From assembly GCF_031082295.1 (NCBI RefSeq), contig NZ_JAVHLD010000009.1:1-64000 (forward strand): a DNA stretch of 64,000 nucleotides, written 5' to 3'. Numbering within the stretch: the first letter of the stretch is position 1; each line of letters opens with the position of its first letter. This document shows, piece by piece, positions 44,601 to 53,099 of this stretch. This DNA comes from Humidesulfovibrio sp. GTDB taxonomy: Bacteria > Desulfobacterota > Desulfovibrionia > Desulfovibrionales > Desulfovibrionaceae. The notes beneath the pieces were generated by a model. It worked only from the letters and a program-made list of their open reading frames with translations, had not been told where the DNA came from and searched no databases. Both the position numbers and the translations under genes were made by a program.

Positions 44601-45066
44601 CCTTGTGGTTGTGGGCGGTCTCATCCTCTCCCAGGTCGTCACGCTCTACCTGACGCCGGTCTATTACACCTACATGGACGACTTCCAGGACTTCATGCGC
44701 CACCGCGGCGTGGTCGGCCTGTATCGTCACCTGCGCGAGAACCCGCGCCTTCATAGGGTGGCCGAGCTGTTCTGCATGGCTGCGGGTCGGCTTGACGCCC
44801 TGCTGTCGCACCTCCCGCTGTACCGCAAGCTCATCGACCGCTTGCCCGGCCTGCGCGAGCGGATTCTGCTCGACGCCGCGCGTACCCGAAACGCCCTTCG
44901 CGAGCGCATGGACAGACTTCGCAGGCGACACAGCGAGCCGGAAGACATGGCCCAAGGCCTGCGCAAGGTGATCCTGAAGGACCGCAAGGATGACGAGCCG
45001 GCGCCCAAGGAGACGCCAAAGGCTGAGGCGCAAGGCGGCATGAAGGAAACCACCCTCGACGAATAG
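41683..45066 (+). CDS. RND efflux pump (AcrB/MdtB-type, HAE1-like)
   Basis: The 1127-aa inner-membrane pump has the duplicated RND layout: helix 1 at about 12-30, large periplasmic loops (about 40-335 and 565-870) and two blocks of six helices. Conserved GFVVDDAIVMLENVVRHME in helix 4 carries the Asp pair for proton relay, and IGIVKKNAIMVVDFAIE is the matching second-half motif. After the last helix (about 1005) there is an unusually long charged tail of about 120 residues, Arg/Lys/Glu-rich, versus some 10-40 in usual homologues. Start overlaps the adaptor stop (ATGA). Drugs, dyes or metabolites are possible substrates; the ligand cannot be read. Confidence 0.95.
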   Translation: MNTKLFITRPVMTTLVMLGLLFFGIASYYNLPVSYLPAVDFPVIQVTATLPGASPKTMSSSVASPMERQFSAISGLQAMSSTSSQGMTTVTLMFELDKDIDKAAMDVQAAITKARGSLPNTMTDEPTYDKVNPADSPILYLAIKSKTLPLSTVNDYATTFVTQTLSMVPGVAQVLIYGEQKYAVRIQVDPRKLASLGIGLDQVSGAVTSQNVNLPMGSLDGRHRSITIDADGQLKRAEHYGPVIVDYKNGMPIRIQDLGEVKDSTLAVKSGSWLNDERTMVIAIKRQPGSNTIEVVDRINQLLPTIRKQLPASIELQELFDRSKPIRESVEDVKFTLALAIALVVLVVFLFLRNIPGTIITAVAIPFSIVSTFAVMHFMGFTLDNFSLMALTLAVGFVVDDAIVMLENVVRHMEMGKTPMEASLDGAKEIGPTIISMTLSLAVVFIPILFMPGIIGRILNEFAVVITAAIIVSGVVSLSLTPMLCSRWLKSGSHLEHSDPIFDRALAFYRRTLHFVLDHRRATMISSGLLFLLTIALFIIVPKGFLPSDDMGVLFGIVQGPEGNSFEDQAKSQNALTPLLLSDKDVRDVLQVAGIGTTNQGYTIVFLNEHRKSTTDGVLARLQPKLQSQPGLLAFVQNPPMIRMGGKPTKGDYQFTLLCPDTTVLYEATRELVAALNKVPGLLRVATDLQVNSPQVDLKINRDLAASLGVTAEAIENAMYSAYGSRQISTIYAENDSYKVILELLPQHRSNPLALSMLYVRSSSGKLVRLDTLVDVTEGTGPMTVNHSGQLPSVTISFDLAPGVALDQAMAKVQQTAHQHLPDTVNADFEGTASSFKSSMGTAGFLLIIAIVVIYIILGCLYESFIHPLTILSGLPSAAMGGLLSLLLFRQELHLYGFVGIIMLIGIVKKNAIMVVDFAIEAEKSGMTPAEAAFEGCLVRFRPIMMTTVAAIMGALPIALGIGAGAEARRPLGLVVVGGLILSQVVTLYLTPVYYTYMDDFQDFMRHRGVVGLYRHLRENPRLHRVAELFCMAAGRLDALLSHLPLYRKLIDRLPGLRERILLDAARTRNALRERMDRLRRRHSEPEDMAQGLRKVILKDRKDDEPAPKETPKAEAQGGMKETTLDE

Positions 45067-45106
45067 GGTTCGTTCGACCCGGAGCCCCTTAGATGTAGGG
45101 CTTGAT

Positions 45107-45144
45107 GCGGCCATCAGCGCGAGCGCTGGTGGCCGCTGTCTTTT
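45107..45144 (+). terminator. Intrinsic terminator after RND operon
   Basis: GCGGCCATCAGCGC, loop GA, GCGCTGGTGGCCGC makes a 14-bp stem with one G-U-type pair, followed by TGTCTTTT. It lies 40 nt past the pump stop. Confidence 0.9.
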
Positions 45145-45381
45145 GCGCGCGCACCTGGACGCTGAAGCATCACTCCGTTTTTGCCACCTCGACATCCTTG
45201 GCCTAGCGACCGGGCTTGATGGCGGAGGAAGCAGGAGCAGACGAACAAGGTGTTGGCGGGCAAAGAGTGGTGGAGAGGATGAGAGTATTTGTTGGCCGCG
45301 ACGAACCTGACACCACAATAGAGGTATGGAGCAGCGCAAGGCGGCAAGGACAGGCATGGGGTGGTGCTCAGGCTGCACGTC

Positions 45382-45413
45382 AAAAAAAGAGCCCGGCCTT
45401 GCGGCCGGGCTCT
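45382..45413 (-). terminator. Intrinsic terminator after qrc operon
   Basis: On the minus strand AGAGCCCGGCC, loop GCAA, GGCCGGGCTCT is followed by a seven-base T-run. It lies 24 nt past the qrcD stop. Confidence 0.93.
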
Positions 45414-45436
45414 GTCGTTCTTGCGAGGGCACTAGC

Positions 45437-46666
45437 CTACTTGTTCAGGCTGTGCTCCTGGGGGAACACGGGCAGGTAGCGGTAGGAGAGGCTCATGACC
45501 AGGAAGCCATAGGCGACGATCATGCCGCTGGTGGCCCATTCAGCCCAGTTGGGGGCGTAGGTCTGCCAAGCGTCGAAGGGCAGCACCGGGATGGCGATGG
45601 CCTGGACGGTGAACAGGTAGCGGTTCAGGGTCACGCCGATGCAATCGAGGATGCCCGCGGTGTAGAGCAGCGTCGGGTTGTTGCGGATGCTCGGGGTGAT
45701 GAGCATCAGCGCCGGGACAAGACCGCAGAGGATGATCTCGGTGAACATGAGCCACTTGCCGTAGATCACGCCGTAGAACATCTGGTCGAAGGTCATGCCG
45801 ACGCTCGGCAAGTAGTTGTTGGCCCAGGCGTACGTGTCCAGAATCTTGAAGAAGATGTAGACGGTCAGCATGGTGCCGGCGATTTTACCCATCAGGGCCT
45901 TGGTCTTGAAGTCCACCAGCTTGCGGCCGGTGAGCTTCTCCATGAAGGTCGCAACCAGGACCGTGAAGATGGGGCCGCAACCGACAGCGGACAGGACGAA
46001 CAGGAAGAACGTCCACGGCCAGATGAAGAAGCCTTCGCGGAAGGCGTACGGACGGCCCTGCAGGACGCCGTACATGCCGCCCAGGGAGCCCTGGTGGAAG
46101 GTGGACAGGAAGGCGCCGATACCAGCGAACAAAGCCATGTTCACGTGCATGTTGTGCGCCAGGTGGTGCAGGAAGGGGATCTTGTTCAGCTGCTTCTGCT
46201 CAAGGATCAGGGGCACGAACTCGATGACGAGCACCAGGCAGTAGCAGGTGATGCAGAAGATGACTTCCGTCAGCATGGAGTGGACGTTGGGGTGCCAGTA
46301 GCCGAACCATGCGCGGATCGGCTGGCCGATGTCCATGGTCAGGACCAGCATGGCGCCCGAGTAGCAGATGAACCCGACAATGACGGTCAGGTTGATGATG
46401 TTTTTAAGCTGGTCGATCTTCAGGATGTACTTCAGGAAGCCCGTGAAGAACGCGCCCGCGCCCAAGGCGATGACCGCCAGGTCGAAGGTGATCCAGAGGC
46501 CGAATCCGAAGTAGTTGTCCAGGCCGGTGACCACGATGCCCTTCGCGAAGATGAGCAGCATGGCGTAAAGCCCGAACAGGAAGAAGGCCGAAATGAAACC
46601 CATCCACAGAACGAATTTGCCGAAGGAGCAACGCTCCAGGCCTTCGGGAAAGAGTGCTCTATCCAT
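45437..46666 (-). CDS. qrcD: Menaquinone reductase integral membrane subunit QrcD
   Basis: The 409-aa protein is an NrfD/PsrC-type membrane subunit with about ten helices (first at about 17-40, WMGFISAFFLFGLYAMLLIF). It should hold the menaquinone site of the Qrc complex, which passes electrons from periplasmic hydrogenases and formate dehydrogenases through type I cytochrome c3 to menaquinone. It is the last of four packed genes (10 nt after qrcC) and precedes a strong terminator. Family and order match D. vulgaris qrcABCD. Confidence 0.95.
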   Translation of the reverse strand: MDRALFPEGLERCSFGKFVLWMGFISAFFLFGLYAMLLIFAKGIVVTGLDNYFGFGLWITFDLAVIALGAGAFFTGFLKYILKIDQLKNIINLTVIVGFICYSGAMLVLTMDIGQPIRAWFGYWHPNVHSMLTEVIFCITCYCLVLVIEFVPLILEQKQLNKIPFLHHLAHNMHVNMALFAGIGAFLSTFHQGSLGGMYGVLQGRPYAFREGFFIWPWTFFLFVLSAVGCGPIFTVLVATFMEKLTGRKLVDFKTKALMGKIAGTMLTVYIFFKILDTYAWANNYLPSVGMTFDQMFYGVIYGKWLMFTEIILCGLVPALMLITPSIRNNPTLLYTAGILDCIGVTLNRYLFTVQAIAIPVLPFDAWQTYAPNWAEWATSGMIVAYGFLVMSLSYRYLPVFPQEHSLNK

Positions 46667-46675
46667 TTGCGCCCC

Positions 46676-47455
46676 CTAGGAATGCTTCTTGGCGGCACCG
46701 GGCTTGCCGGTGGCGGCGTAGTTGTCGCCCAGTTTGCGCACCCACTCGCGCTTGCTCACGTAGTAGACCTGAGGATTCAGGCCCAGCTTCTCAAGCAGGC
46801 GGAAGGCGTCTTTGCCCTGAGCCAGTTCGAACACCTTGTGTTCCTTGTTCTTCACGTCGCCGAAGCTGATGGCGCCCGTGGGGCAGATCTCAGCGCAGGC
46901 GGGCATGTAAGCGCCATCAGGCAGGGACTCGGGATTGCCGCCTTCCTGGCGGGCCTTGTCCTTGGCCTGCATGAAGCGGGTGTGGCAGAAGTTGCACTTC
47001 TCGACAACACCACGCGGACGCGTGGAAGTGCTCGGGGAGAGCGCCTTCTCCATACCCTTCGGGAAGACGGGATCTTCCCAGTTGAAGTAGCGGGCATGGT
47101 ACGGGCACGCCGCCATGCAGTACCGGCATCCGATGCAGCGAGGGTAGATCTGGCTGACGATGCCGCCTTCCTCGTTCTTGTCCGTGGCGATGACCGGGCA
47201 GACGGGCACGCAGGCGGGGTTGCCGCACTGCATGCACGGGCGAGGCAGGTAGGCAACTTCAGCCTCGGCGCCGGACTTCTTGTTGGACAATTCATACACC
47301 AGCATCCAGCTCAAGGTACGCATCTTGTTGGACGCATCAACCATGGGCGCGATGTTGTTCTCAACCTGGCAGGCGGTCATGCACGCGCCGCAGCCCGTGC
47401 ACTTGTCCAGGTCGACGACCATACCCCACGTGACTTTGAATTCTTTGGCTTTCAT
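46676..47455 (-). CDS. qrcC: Menaquinone reductase iron-sulfur subunit QrcC
   Basis: The 259-aa protein is a DmsB/PsrB-like ferredoxin subunit with four Cys clusters: CTGCGACMTACQ, CMQCGNPACVPVCP, CIGCRYCMAACPYHAR and CNFCHTR with a distal CAEICPTGAI. This gives up to four Fe-S clusters that connect the catalytic-like subunit and hemes to QrcD. No signal peptide is present; it is presumably carried out with QrcB by the Tat system. It lies 10 nt after qrcB. Confidence 0.95.
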   Translation of the reverse strand: MKAKEFKVTWGMVVDLDKCTGCGACMTACQVENNIAPMVDASNKMRTLSWMLVYELSNKKSGAEAEVAYLPRPCMQCGNPACVPVCPVIATDKNEEGGIVSQIYPRCIGCRYCMAACPYHARYFNWEDPVFPKGMEKALSPSTSTRPRGVVEKCNFCHTRFMQAKDKARQEGGNPESLPDGAYMPACAEICPTGAISFGDVKNKEHKVFELAQGKDAFRLLEKLGLNPQVYYVSKREWVRKLGDNYAATGKPGAAKKHS

Positions 47456-47465
47456 CGTTGTCCCC

Positions 47466-49523
47466 CTAAACCTTGGCGACGGTGACGGTGGAGCCAGCCC
47501 ACACCTTCAGGCCCGTGCCTGCTTCGTCGCTCACCGTGAGGATCTTGTAGACGTTATCGCCCTTGCCCTTGGTGAACTCGTCCCAAGCGCTGCGGCCAAA
47601 GCCCAGGAGCACACCCACAGTGCCGGGGGCAACGCCCTCGTTCAGGTGCACACGGGCTTTCATCTCGCCCTTGCCGCCGGTCAGCTTGACCTTGGCGCCA
47701 GCGGTGACTCCGATCTTCTTGGCGGTGGCGGCGTTCATCTGCACGAGGAGGTCCTTGCCGGACAGTTCCTTGTCGCTGATGACCAGCAGGTTGGCGGGCG
47801 GCGTTGCCAGGGTGGCGCTGCCGAATGCCTGGTTGCTCATCAGGGCCACGGCCAGGGTCTTGTCGTCGGCAGCGGGAACGGCGACCTTGGCCAGGGCGCT
47901 CGCGCCCAGGTTCAGGGAACCGCCCTTGGCGTCTCCGGTCCAGATGCCACCGGCCACAAGCGCGTCGAAGTCGGCGCCCAGAGCCTTGGCCTTGGCCTTG
48001 ATGACGTCGGCGTAGGTGTCGTAGCCCAGGGACAGGCCGAGCTTGCTGGCGGCAGCAAGAAGCACGTCCACGGGGTCCTTGCAGTCCATGGCGGGCTGCT
48101 TCACCACCGGCTTGCCAGCGAGGTACGTGGACTTCGCGACGCCGTAGGGATTCAGGGCGTCGTCGAAGCGCTCGTACGAGTGCGGGGCAGGCAGGATGAG
48201 GTCGCACAGGGCGGCGGTCTCGTCCATATAGGTGCTGAAGGAGACCTTGAAGGCGATGTTGCCCAGGGCCTTGGCCATTTCATCGGCCTGGGGCAGGGCG
48301 TAGGCCGGGTTGGCCTCGTACACCAGGAGCGCGCCCGGAGCGGCCTTGCCGGTGGCCACCTCGGAGAGGAAGCTCGCGGCGTCCTTCTCGGAAGCGGCGG
48401 CGCCAGCCACGGCCTTGGGAGCCGCGGGCAGGAGCGTCATGCCGGAGCCGACGCGGCCCAGAAGCACGTTCAGGGAGGCGCCAGCCACGAAGTCAAGCGC
48501 GCCGCCGCCCTGGCCGAAGGAGGCCCCGGCGATGACGACCGGGGACTTGGCGGCCTTGATCATGGCAGCCAGTTCCTTCATGGTCTCGGCCTTGAGGCCG
48601 GTGGCCTTCTCCACTTCCTCGGGCGTGTACTTGGCGGCCAGGGCCTTGTACTCGGCGAAGTCGGAAGCGGAGGAAACCGCGCCATCATTGATGAGCAGGT
48701 TCGCCAGGCCCAGCGCAAAGGCCGCGGTGGCCTGGGGCGGAACCGGCAGGAACTTGTCGCTCACGCCAGCGGAGTGGTTCAGCACCGGCCCGGCGTAGAC
48801 GAACTTGGCGGTGGCCGCAGCGCCCGTGGGGCGAGTGGCGGCGAAGGCCTTCTGGTTGGCCACGGTGGCGCCCCAGGAGTCGAGCGCGTCCGCGCCGATC
48901 ATGAGCACCAGGTCGGAACCGGCGATGTCGAAGCCGGGCTGGCCGGAGCCGCCCATGAGCTTGACGCCCTTCTCGGCCACGAACTTCTCGCCGGGCATCA
49001 TGTAGTAGCCGGAGTTGCCCAGGCCCGACAGCAGGCCGGAGATGACCTCGCCGGCGGTGCCGGTCTCGTCGCCGCAGATGGCGGCGATTTTGCCGTTCTG
49101 GCCCTTGAGGGCGGTCAGCTTCTCAACCAGGAGCGCCTCGGCGTCCTCCCACTTGATGGCCTCGAACTTGCCCTCGCCGACCTTCTTCATGGGCGACTTG
49201 ACGCGGGCGGGGCTGTACATGAGCTGGGCGCCTGCCGCGCACACGGGGCACACGCCGCCCTGGCTCATGGGGTTGGCCGTGTTGCCCACGACTGCAAAAG
49301 GCAACCCGCCGACGGTCTTGACCTTGACGGCGCAACCGGCGGGGCAAAGTTTACTCAAAGCGGCGTTGGCTTTCACCTCGCCCTTGTTCAGGCGGGGAAT
49401 CCACGACCAGTTCTGGGACCAGATGGACACATCGTCCAAGCTCTTCCAGATGACAGGCGTGAACAGGGTGCCTGCAACGCCCCCCACGACGATTTTGACG
49501 AATCCTCTACGATCCAAACCCAT
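47466..49523 (-). CDS. qrcB: Menaquinone reductase molybdopterin-oxidoreductase-like subunit QrcB
   Basis: The 685-aa protein has a Tat signal (MGLDRRGFVKIVVGGVAGTLF) and the fold of the molybdopterin oxidoreductase family, but relatives in Qrc are reported to lack molybdenum. N-terminal Cys (LCPAGCAVKV and GVCPVC) replace the standard CxxC-x3-C cluster motif and appear incomplete. A C-terminal molydop_binding-like domain follows (about 560-685). ATG at 49523 starts the Tat signal; the frame opens at 49598 but the upstream part overlaps the end of qrcA. Length is near the D. vulgaris protein. Confidence 0.94.
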   Translation of the reverse strand: MGLDRRGFVKIVVGGVAGTLFTPVIWKSLDDVSIWSQNWSWIPRLNKGEVKANAALSKLCPAGCAVKVKTVGGLPFAVVGNTANPMSQGGVCPVCAAGAQLMYSPARVKSPMKKVGEGKFEAIKWEDAEALLVEKLTALKGQNGKIAAICGDETGTAGEVISGLLSGLGNSGYYMMPGEKFVAEKGVKLMGGSGQPGFDIAGSDLVLMIGADALDSWGATVANQKAFAATRPTGAAATAKFVYAGPVLNHSAGVSDKFLPVPPQATAAFALGLANLLINDGAVSSASDFAEYKALAAKYTPEEVEKATGLKAETMKELAAMIKAAKSPVVIAGASFGQGGGALDFVAGASLNVLLGRVGSGMTLLPAAPKAVAGAAASEKDAASFLSEVATGKAAPGALLVYEANPAYALPQADEMAKALGNIAFKVSFSTYMDETAALCDLILPAPHSYERFDDALNPYGVAKSTYLAGKPVVKQPAMDCKDPVDVLLAAASKLGLSLGYDTYADVIKAKAKALGADFDALVAGGIWTGDAKGGSLNLGASALAKVAVPAADDKTLAVALMSNQAFGSATLATPPANLLVISDKELSGKDLLVQMNAATAKKIGVTAGAKVKLTGGKGEMKARVHLNEGVAPGTVGVLLGFGRSAWDEFTKGKGDNVYKILTVSDEAGTGLKVWAGSTVTVAKV

Positions 49524-49539
49524 CTTAAGCACCCCTCTT

Positions 49540-50088
49540 TTACTTGTGGCAGACGTGACAGGCGTTGCTGACGCCGTTCTCTGCATGGCAGCGCTCACAC
49601 TGCCACATCTTCATGGTCTGCTTGCTGTACCCAGACAGCCTGTTCTCGTAGTAGACCGGCGGAGTGTCCATCTTGCCAACTTCGAGGTGGCATTCCTTGC
49701 ACTCGAACGACTCGTGGGCCTTGTGGCTGAAGTAGACGTTGTCCGGCTGGTACTGGTAGACGAGCCAAGGAACTTCCTTGCCCTTCTGCGCGTACTGCTC
49801 AACATAGATCTTCTCAGCCGGGTCGCTGCCGACCACGTCAGCATGGCACTCCATGCATTTTTCGTTGTTCGGCAGGCCAGCGTACGATCCATCGTCGCGG
49901 AAGGTATGGCAGCTTGCGCATTCCATGCCCTGCTCCTGGTGGACCTTGTGGCTGAACCGGACGGGTTGAACCTTCTTGCTATAGAGCAAGTTAGGGAAAA
50001 GCACCCAGCCCGCGATCACTGCGGCAACGAAGCCGATCAAGAAGGGAAGAGCCCCTCCACACCCCTTGCACTGTTTCTTTTCCTCCAT
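49540..50088 (-). CDS. qrcA: Menaquinone reductase multiheme cytochrome c subunit QrcA
   Basis: The 182-aa protein has one N-terminal membrane helix (about 14-34) and a periplasmic domain with five CxxCH heme motifs (CASCH, CMECH, CKECH, CERCH, CHVCH). Extra His residues (FSHKVH, FSHKAH) serve as distal ligands. A CKGC pair without His lies before the helix. QrcA is described as binding six hemes; only five canonical motifs are visible here. It accepts electrons from cytochrome c3. I prefer ATG at 50088 (GCGAGG upstream); ATG at 50124 is an in-frame alternative giving 194 aa. Confidence 0.92.
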   Translation of the reverse strand: MEEKKQCKGCGGALPFLIGFVAAVIAGWVLFPNLLYSKKVQPVRFSHKVHQEQGMECASCHTFRDDGSYAGLPNNEKCMECHADVVGSDPAEKIYVEQYAQKGKEVPWLVYQYQPDNVYFSHKAHESFECKECHLEVGKMDTPPVYYENRLSGYSKQTMKMWQCERCHAENGVSNACHVCHK

Positions 50089-50147
50089 AACCTCGCCCCA
50101 TAGCTCCTGTAGTTTCTGGTCCATATTTCGCCACGGAAAACTGCGTT

Positions 50148-50177
50148 CTCATACTGGACAGCGCTTTTGCGTGTCAA
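50148..50177 (-). promoter_or_regulatory. Sigma-70-type promoter of the qrc operon
   Basis: On the minus strand TTGACA (50172-50177) and TATGAG (50148-50153) are 18 nt apart. The predicted start near 50141 gives a leader of about 53 nt to the preferred qrcA ATG, or 17 nt to the ATG at 50124. Confidence 0.65.
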
Positions 50178-50205
50178 GAGCTTACGAAAAAATTCACGAG
50201 TTCTC

Positions 50206-51672
50206 CTACTTCACCCTGCCATACACGTCGTCAAACCGGACAATGTCGTCTTCTTCCAGGTACGGTCCACTCTGAATCTCAATGATTTCAAGCGGTACCT
50301 TGCCAGGGTTGGCCAGGCGATGTGTTGTCGCCTTACCGATATCGACCGCCTGATTTTCCACCAAAAGTCGCTCTTCCCCCCCTATTTCCACCAAAGCCGT
50401 GCCCCCGATGACCACCCAATGCTCGCTTCTGTGGTGGTGCATCTGCAGGCTCAGGCGCGCTCCGGGCAGCACTTCGATGCGCTTGATCTTGTAAAATTGC
50501 CCCTCCTCCAGCACGCTGTAACTGCCCCAGGGGCGCTTCACGGTCAGGTGGTTCTCCACCAGCTGGCTGCCCTGGGCCTTCAGCAGGGCGACGATCTCCT
50601 TGACCCGCTGCACCCCTTCGTGCGGACAAGCCAGGGTGGCGTCGCGGGTCTGCACCATGATCATGTTCGACATGCCCACGGCCGCGAGCTTGCCGCCCTT
50701 GGAAATCAGCAGGCAGTCGCGGCAGTCAAGCGCCAGCACGTCGCCCTGGATGACGTTTCCGTCAGCATCCTTTTTGCCCAGCCGGTACACGGCCTCCCAG
50801 TTGCCCAGGTCATCCCAGTCGAACTGCGCCTGGACAACTGCGATGCCGGAAATCTTCTCCACGATGCCGTAGTCCACGGAAATATTCGGCAACGCGGCGT
50901 AGCCCTCGACCATGGGCCGCTCGGTCCGGTCCGCCCACCAGTCCCAGAGCCTGGACTCGAATTGCTGCACGGCCGACAGAAACTCTCCTGCCCGGAACAC
51001 GAACATTCCGCTGTTCCAGTAGTGCCGTCCGCTTTTGACGAACTCCAGCGCCTTCTCCAGGCGCGGCTTTTCCAGAAAGCGCACCACGTCAAACGCGCCG
51101 CCCCCAAGGGCGTTGCCTCGCTCGATGTAGCCATAGCCGGTTTCCGGCTTGGTCGGGGTGACGCCAAAGGTGACGAAGCTGCCACCGGCGGCCAGGGCCA
51201 GCCCCTGCTCGACGGAACGCTCCCAGGCCTGCTGGTCGGCGATGAGGTGGTCCGAGGGGAACACCCCCACCAGGGCGCTTGCGTCATGCCCCCCTGCCGT
51301 GCCGCCGCCCTCCGCCGCGCCTGGCTGGACAATGCGGTCCAGCGCCAGCAGTATGGCCGGAAGGGTGTTCCGGGCCATGGGTTCGGCCAAAATGTGGGCG
51401 CCCAGGTCTTCGTTGATGGCCCTGATCTGGCTGCGCACCTCGAAGACGTGCTCCTCGTTGGTCACCACCCAGACGTTTTCCGGGGCAAAAGCGCCAAGCA
51501 CGCGGGTCACCGTCTGCTGCAGCAGGGTCAGGTCGCCGTTCAGGGCCAAGAGCTGCTTTGGAAAAAGCGTGCGCGACAGCGGCCAAAGCCGTGTGCCCGA
51601 ACCGCCAGCCAGGATCACCGCGTAGCGGGTCTGCTTGGGGTCGTTATCCTGCGCGCTCTGTTTCTTCGGCAA
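50206..51672 (-). CDS. manC: Mannose-1-phosphate guanylyltransferase/mannose-6-phosphate isomerase
   Basis: The 488-aa bifunctional enzyme makes GDP-mannose from mannose-6-phosphate, via a nucleotidyltransferase domain (about 12-300; VILAGGSGTRLWPLSR and FPKQ) and a C-terminal cupin-type isomerase (about 345-485; VKRPWGSYSVLEEG, QMHHHRSEHW). The start is TTG at 51672, supported by AAAGGAGAG 7 nt upstream; extending to 51711 would overlap the rfbC stop without a ribosome site. It follows rfbC by 35 nt, so both serve surface-polysaccharide sugar supply. Confidence 0.95.
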   Translation of the reverse strand: MPKKQSAQDNDPKQTRYAVILAGGSGTRLWPLSRTLFPKQLLALNGDLTLLQQTVTRVLGAFAPENVWVVTNEEHVFEVRSQIRAINEDLGAHILAEPMARNTLPAILLALDRIVQPGAAEGGGTAGGHDASALVGVFPSDHLIADQQAWERSVEQGLALAAGGSFVTFGVTPTKPETGYGYIERGNALGGGAFDVVRFLEKPRLEKALEFVKSGRHYWNSGMFVFRAGEFLSAVQQFESRLWDWWADRTERPMVEGYAALPNISVDYGIVEKISGIAVVQAQFDWDDLGNWEAVYRLGKKDADGNVIQGDVLALDCRDCLLISKGGKLAAVGMSNMIMVQTRDATLACPHEGVQRVKEIVALLKAQGSQLVENHLTVKRPWGSYSVLEEGQFYKIKRIEVLPGARLSLQMHHHRSEHWVVIGGTALVEIGGEERLLVENQAVDIGKATTHRLANPGKVPLEIIEIQSGPYLEEDDIVRFDDVYGRVK

Positions 51673-51707
51673 GGCGGCTCTCCTTTCACTTGAGTTTGCG
51701 GGCGGCC

Positions 51708-52277
51708 TCAACTGGCGTCCGCAGCACCGTAGACAAAAGGCGTTTCGAAATCCTTCAGGGTCGGCAGCGTACGATCCTTCGCCGAGAGCACTGGCTCGTG
51801 GGCGGGCCAGGGCACGGCCAGCTCCGGGTCGTTCCAGAGAATGCCCGCGTCGCTTGCGGCGTCGTAAGGGGCATCGACCTTATAGATAAACTCCGTGTCC
51901 GGCTCCAGGGTCATATAGCCGTGGGCGAAGCCGCGCGGAATGAACAGACGCTTGAAATTCTCGGCGGAGAGCTCGACGCAGTAGCTCCGGCCAAAGGTCG
52001 GCGAGCCGCGTCGGAGGTCCACCGCCACGTCCAGCACCCGCCCGCGCACCACCCAGACGAGCTTGGCCTGGGTGAAGGGCGGCTTCTGGAAATGCAGCCC
52101 GCGCAAAACGAAGGGAGTGGCTGAATACGCGTGATTATCCTGAACGAAATCGGCATGGATGCCCAGCGAGGCGAAGGCCGCCCGACTGTACATCTCCAGA
52201 AAAAAACCGCGCTCATCCCGAAAGACCTTCGGCTCAAGCAGCGCCAGTCCAGGCAGGCCAGTCTCGATCAGCCGCAT
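51708..52277 (-). CDS. rfbC: dTDP-4-dehydrorhamnose 3,5-epimerase
   Basis: The 189-aa cupin enzyme epimerises dTDP-4-keto-6-deoxyglucose in dTDP-L-rhamnose synthesis. Markers are VFRDERGFFLEMY, QDNHAYS, VLRGLHFQ with catalytic His, and IPRGFAHGY. The other rml genes (A, B, D) are not in the window. It is the first gene of a pair with manC. Confidence 0.95.
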   Translation of the reverse strand: MRLIETGLPGLALLEPKVFRDERGFFLEMYSRAAFASLGIHADFVQDNHAYSATPFVLRGLHFQKPPFTQAKLVWVVRGRVLDVAVDLRRGSPTFGRSYCVELSAENFKRLFIPRGFAHGYMTLEPDTEFIYKVDAPYDAASDAGILWNDPELAVPWPAHEPVLSAKDRTLPTLKDFETPFVYGAADAS

Positions 52278-52464
52278 CCGTGTCCCCTCGCCCCAGCATG
52301 AATTCGCACAGCCCTATCCGAAATCCATGGCCAGCACAACAGCCACGTGCGTCGCCAGGGCCAGCGCCGAGGCTTCCCTTTCCGGCCGCCCTCTGCTAGT
52401 GGTGCGCGCAACGGGCCTGATTTATCGGCCCGGGCTCAAGCGACAACGGGAACGCTGAGGTGCC

Positions 52465-53040
52465 ATGAACGCCCTGGACATCGTCATCATCGCCATCATC
52501 TGCCTGATAGGCTTCCGCGGCTACACCCGCGGCCTCATCAAGGAGGCCGTGTCGCTGGTGTCGGTGTTTGTGGGGTTGTTCATGGCCGCGCATCTTCACA
52601 CCATCTTCGTGCCGCACCTCAAGGTCTACTTCGCCAATCCCGGCACCGTGCTGGCCCTGAGCTACCTCATCACCTTCCTCGGCACCCTGGTGGCCCTGTG
52701 GTTCCTGGTGAAGTTCCTCCAGGGCGTGCTCAAGCTGGCCATGCTCACGCTTGTGGACAAGGCGGCGGGCGCGGCCTTCGGCGTTGTGGAGGGCATGCTG
52801 CTGTCGATGGTGCTTCTTCTGCTGCTGAAGGCCATGCTGCCGGGAACGGCGGCGGTGAGGAACTCCGTCTTCGCCCAAAAGACCGAGCCAGCCCTGGTGC
52901 TGCTCGCGAACTTCACCCCCGCGCCCATCCGCGAGACGCTGGAAGAGGGCGGCTTCACCCTGCCCAAGCCGGCCGAGCTGCCGCCGCCCAAGCCTTCGCG
53001 CCGCCCGCCGCCCGCGAAGAAGGGCCCCCAGACCATCTAG
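52465..53040 (+). CDS. CvpA-family membrane protein
   Basis: The 191-aa protein has four membrane helices in the first 125 residues, with MNALDIVIIAIICLIGFRGY and GLIKEAVSLVSVFVGLFMAA typical of CvpA (colicin V production accessory/envelope protein). The C-terminus is a Pro/Lys-rich cytoplasmic tail (PPPKPSRRPPPAKK). Members affect envelope homeostasis; molecular role not settled. It lies 59 nt upstream of mazG. Confidence 0.9.
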   Translation: MNALDIVIIAIICLIGFRGYTRGLIKEAVSLVSVFVGLFMAAHLHTIFVPHLKVYFANPGTVLALSYLITFLGTLVALWFLVKFLQGVLKLAMLTLVDKAAGAAFGVVEGMLLSMVLLLLLKAMLPGTAAVRNSVFAQKTEPALVLLANFTPAPIRETLEEGGFTLPKPAELPPPKPSRRPPPAKKGPQTI

Positions 53041-53099
53041 TAGGCCCCCCCTGCGGGCCTTAAGCCCCCCCTCAATCCCAAATGACAGGAGACACGCCC

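Larger units (their letters stand above)
45067..45436. other. Convergent intergenic region between RND pump and qrcD
   Basis: This 370-bp gap contains a terminator for each flank (45107-45144 and 45382-45413). Open frames in the middle have neither ribosome sites nor plausible composition. I see no gene. Confidence 0.6.

Noticed and set aside
45114-45383. Possible coding frame of 89 residues in the gap between RND pump and qrcD
   Set aside because: No ribosome site, atypical composition and it overlaps a terminator; treated as non-coding.
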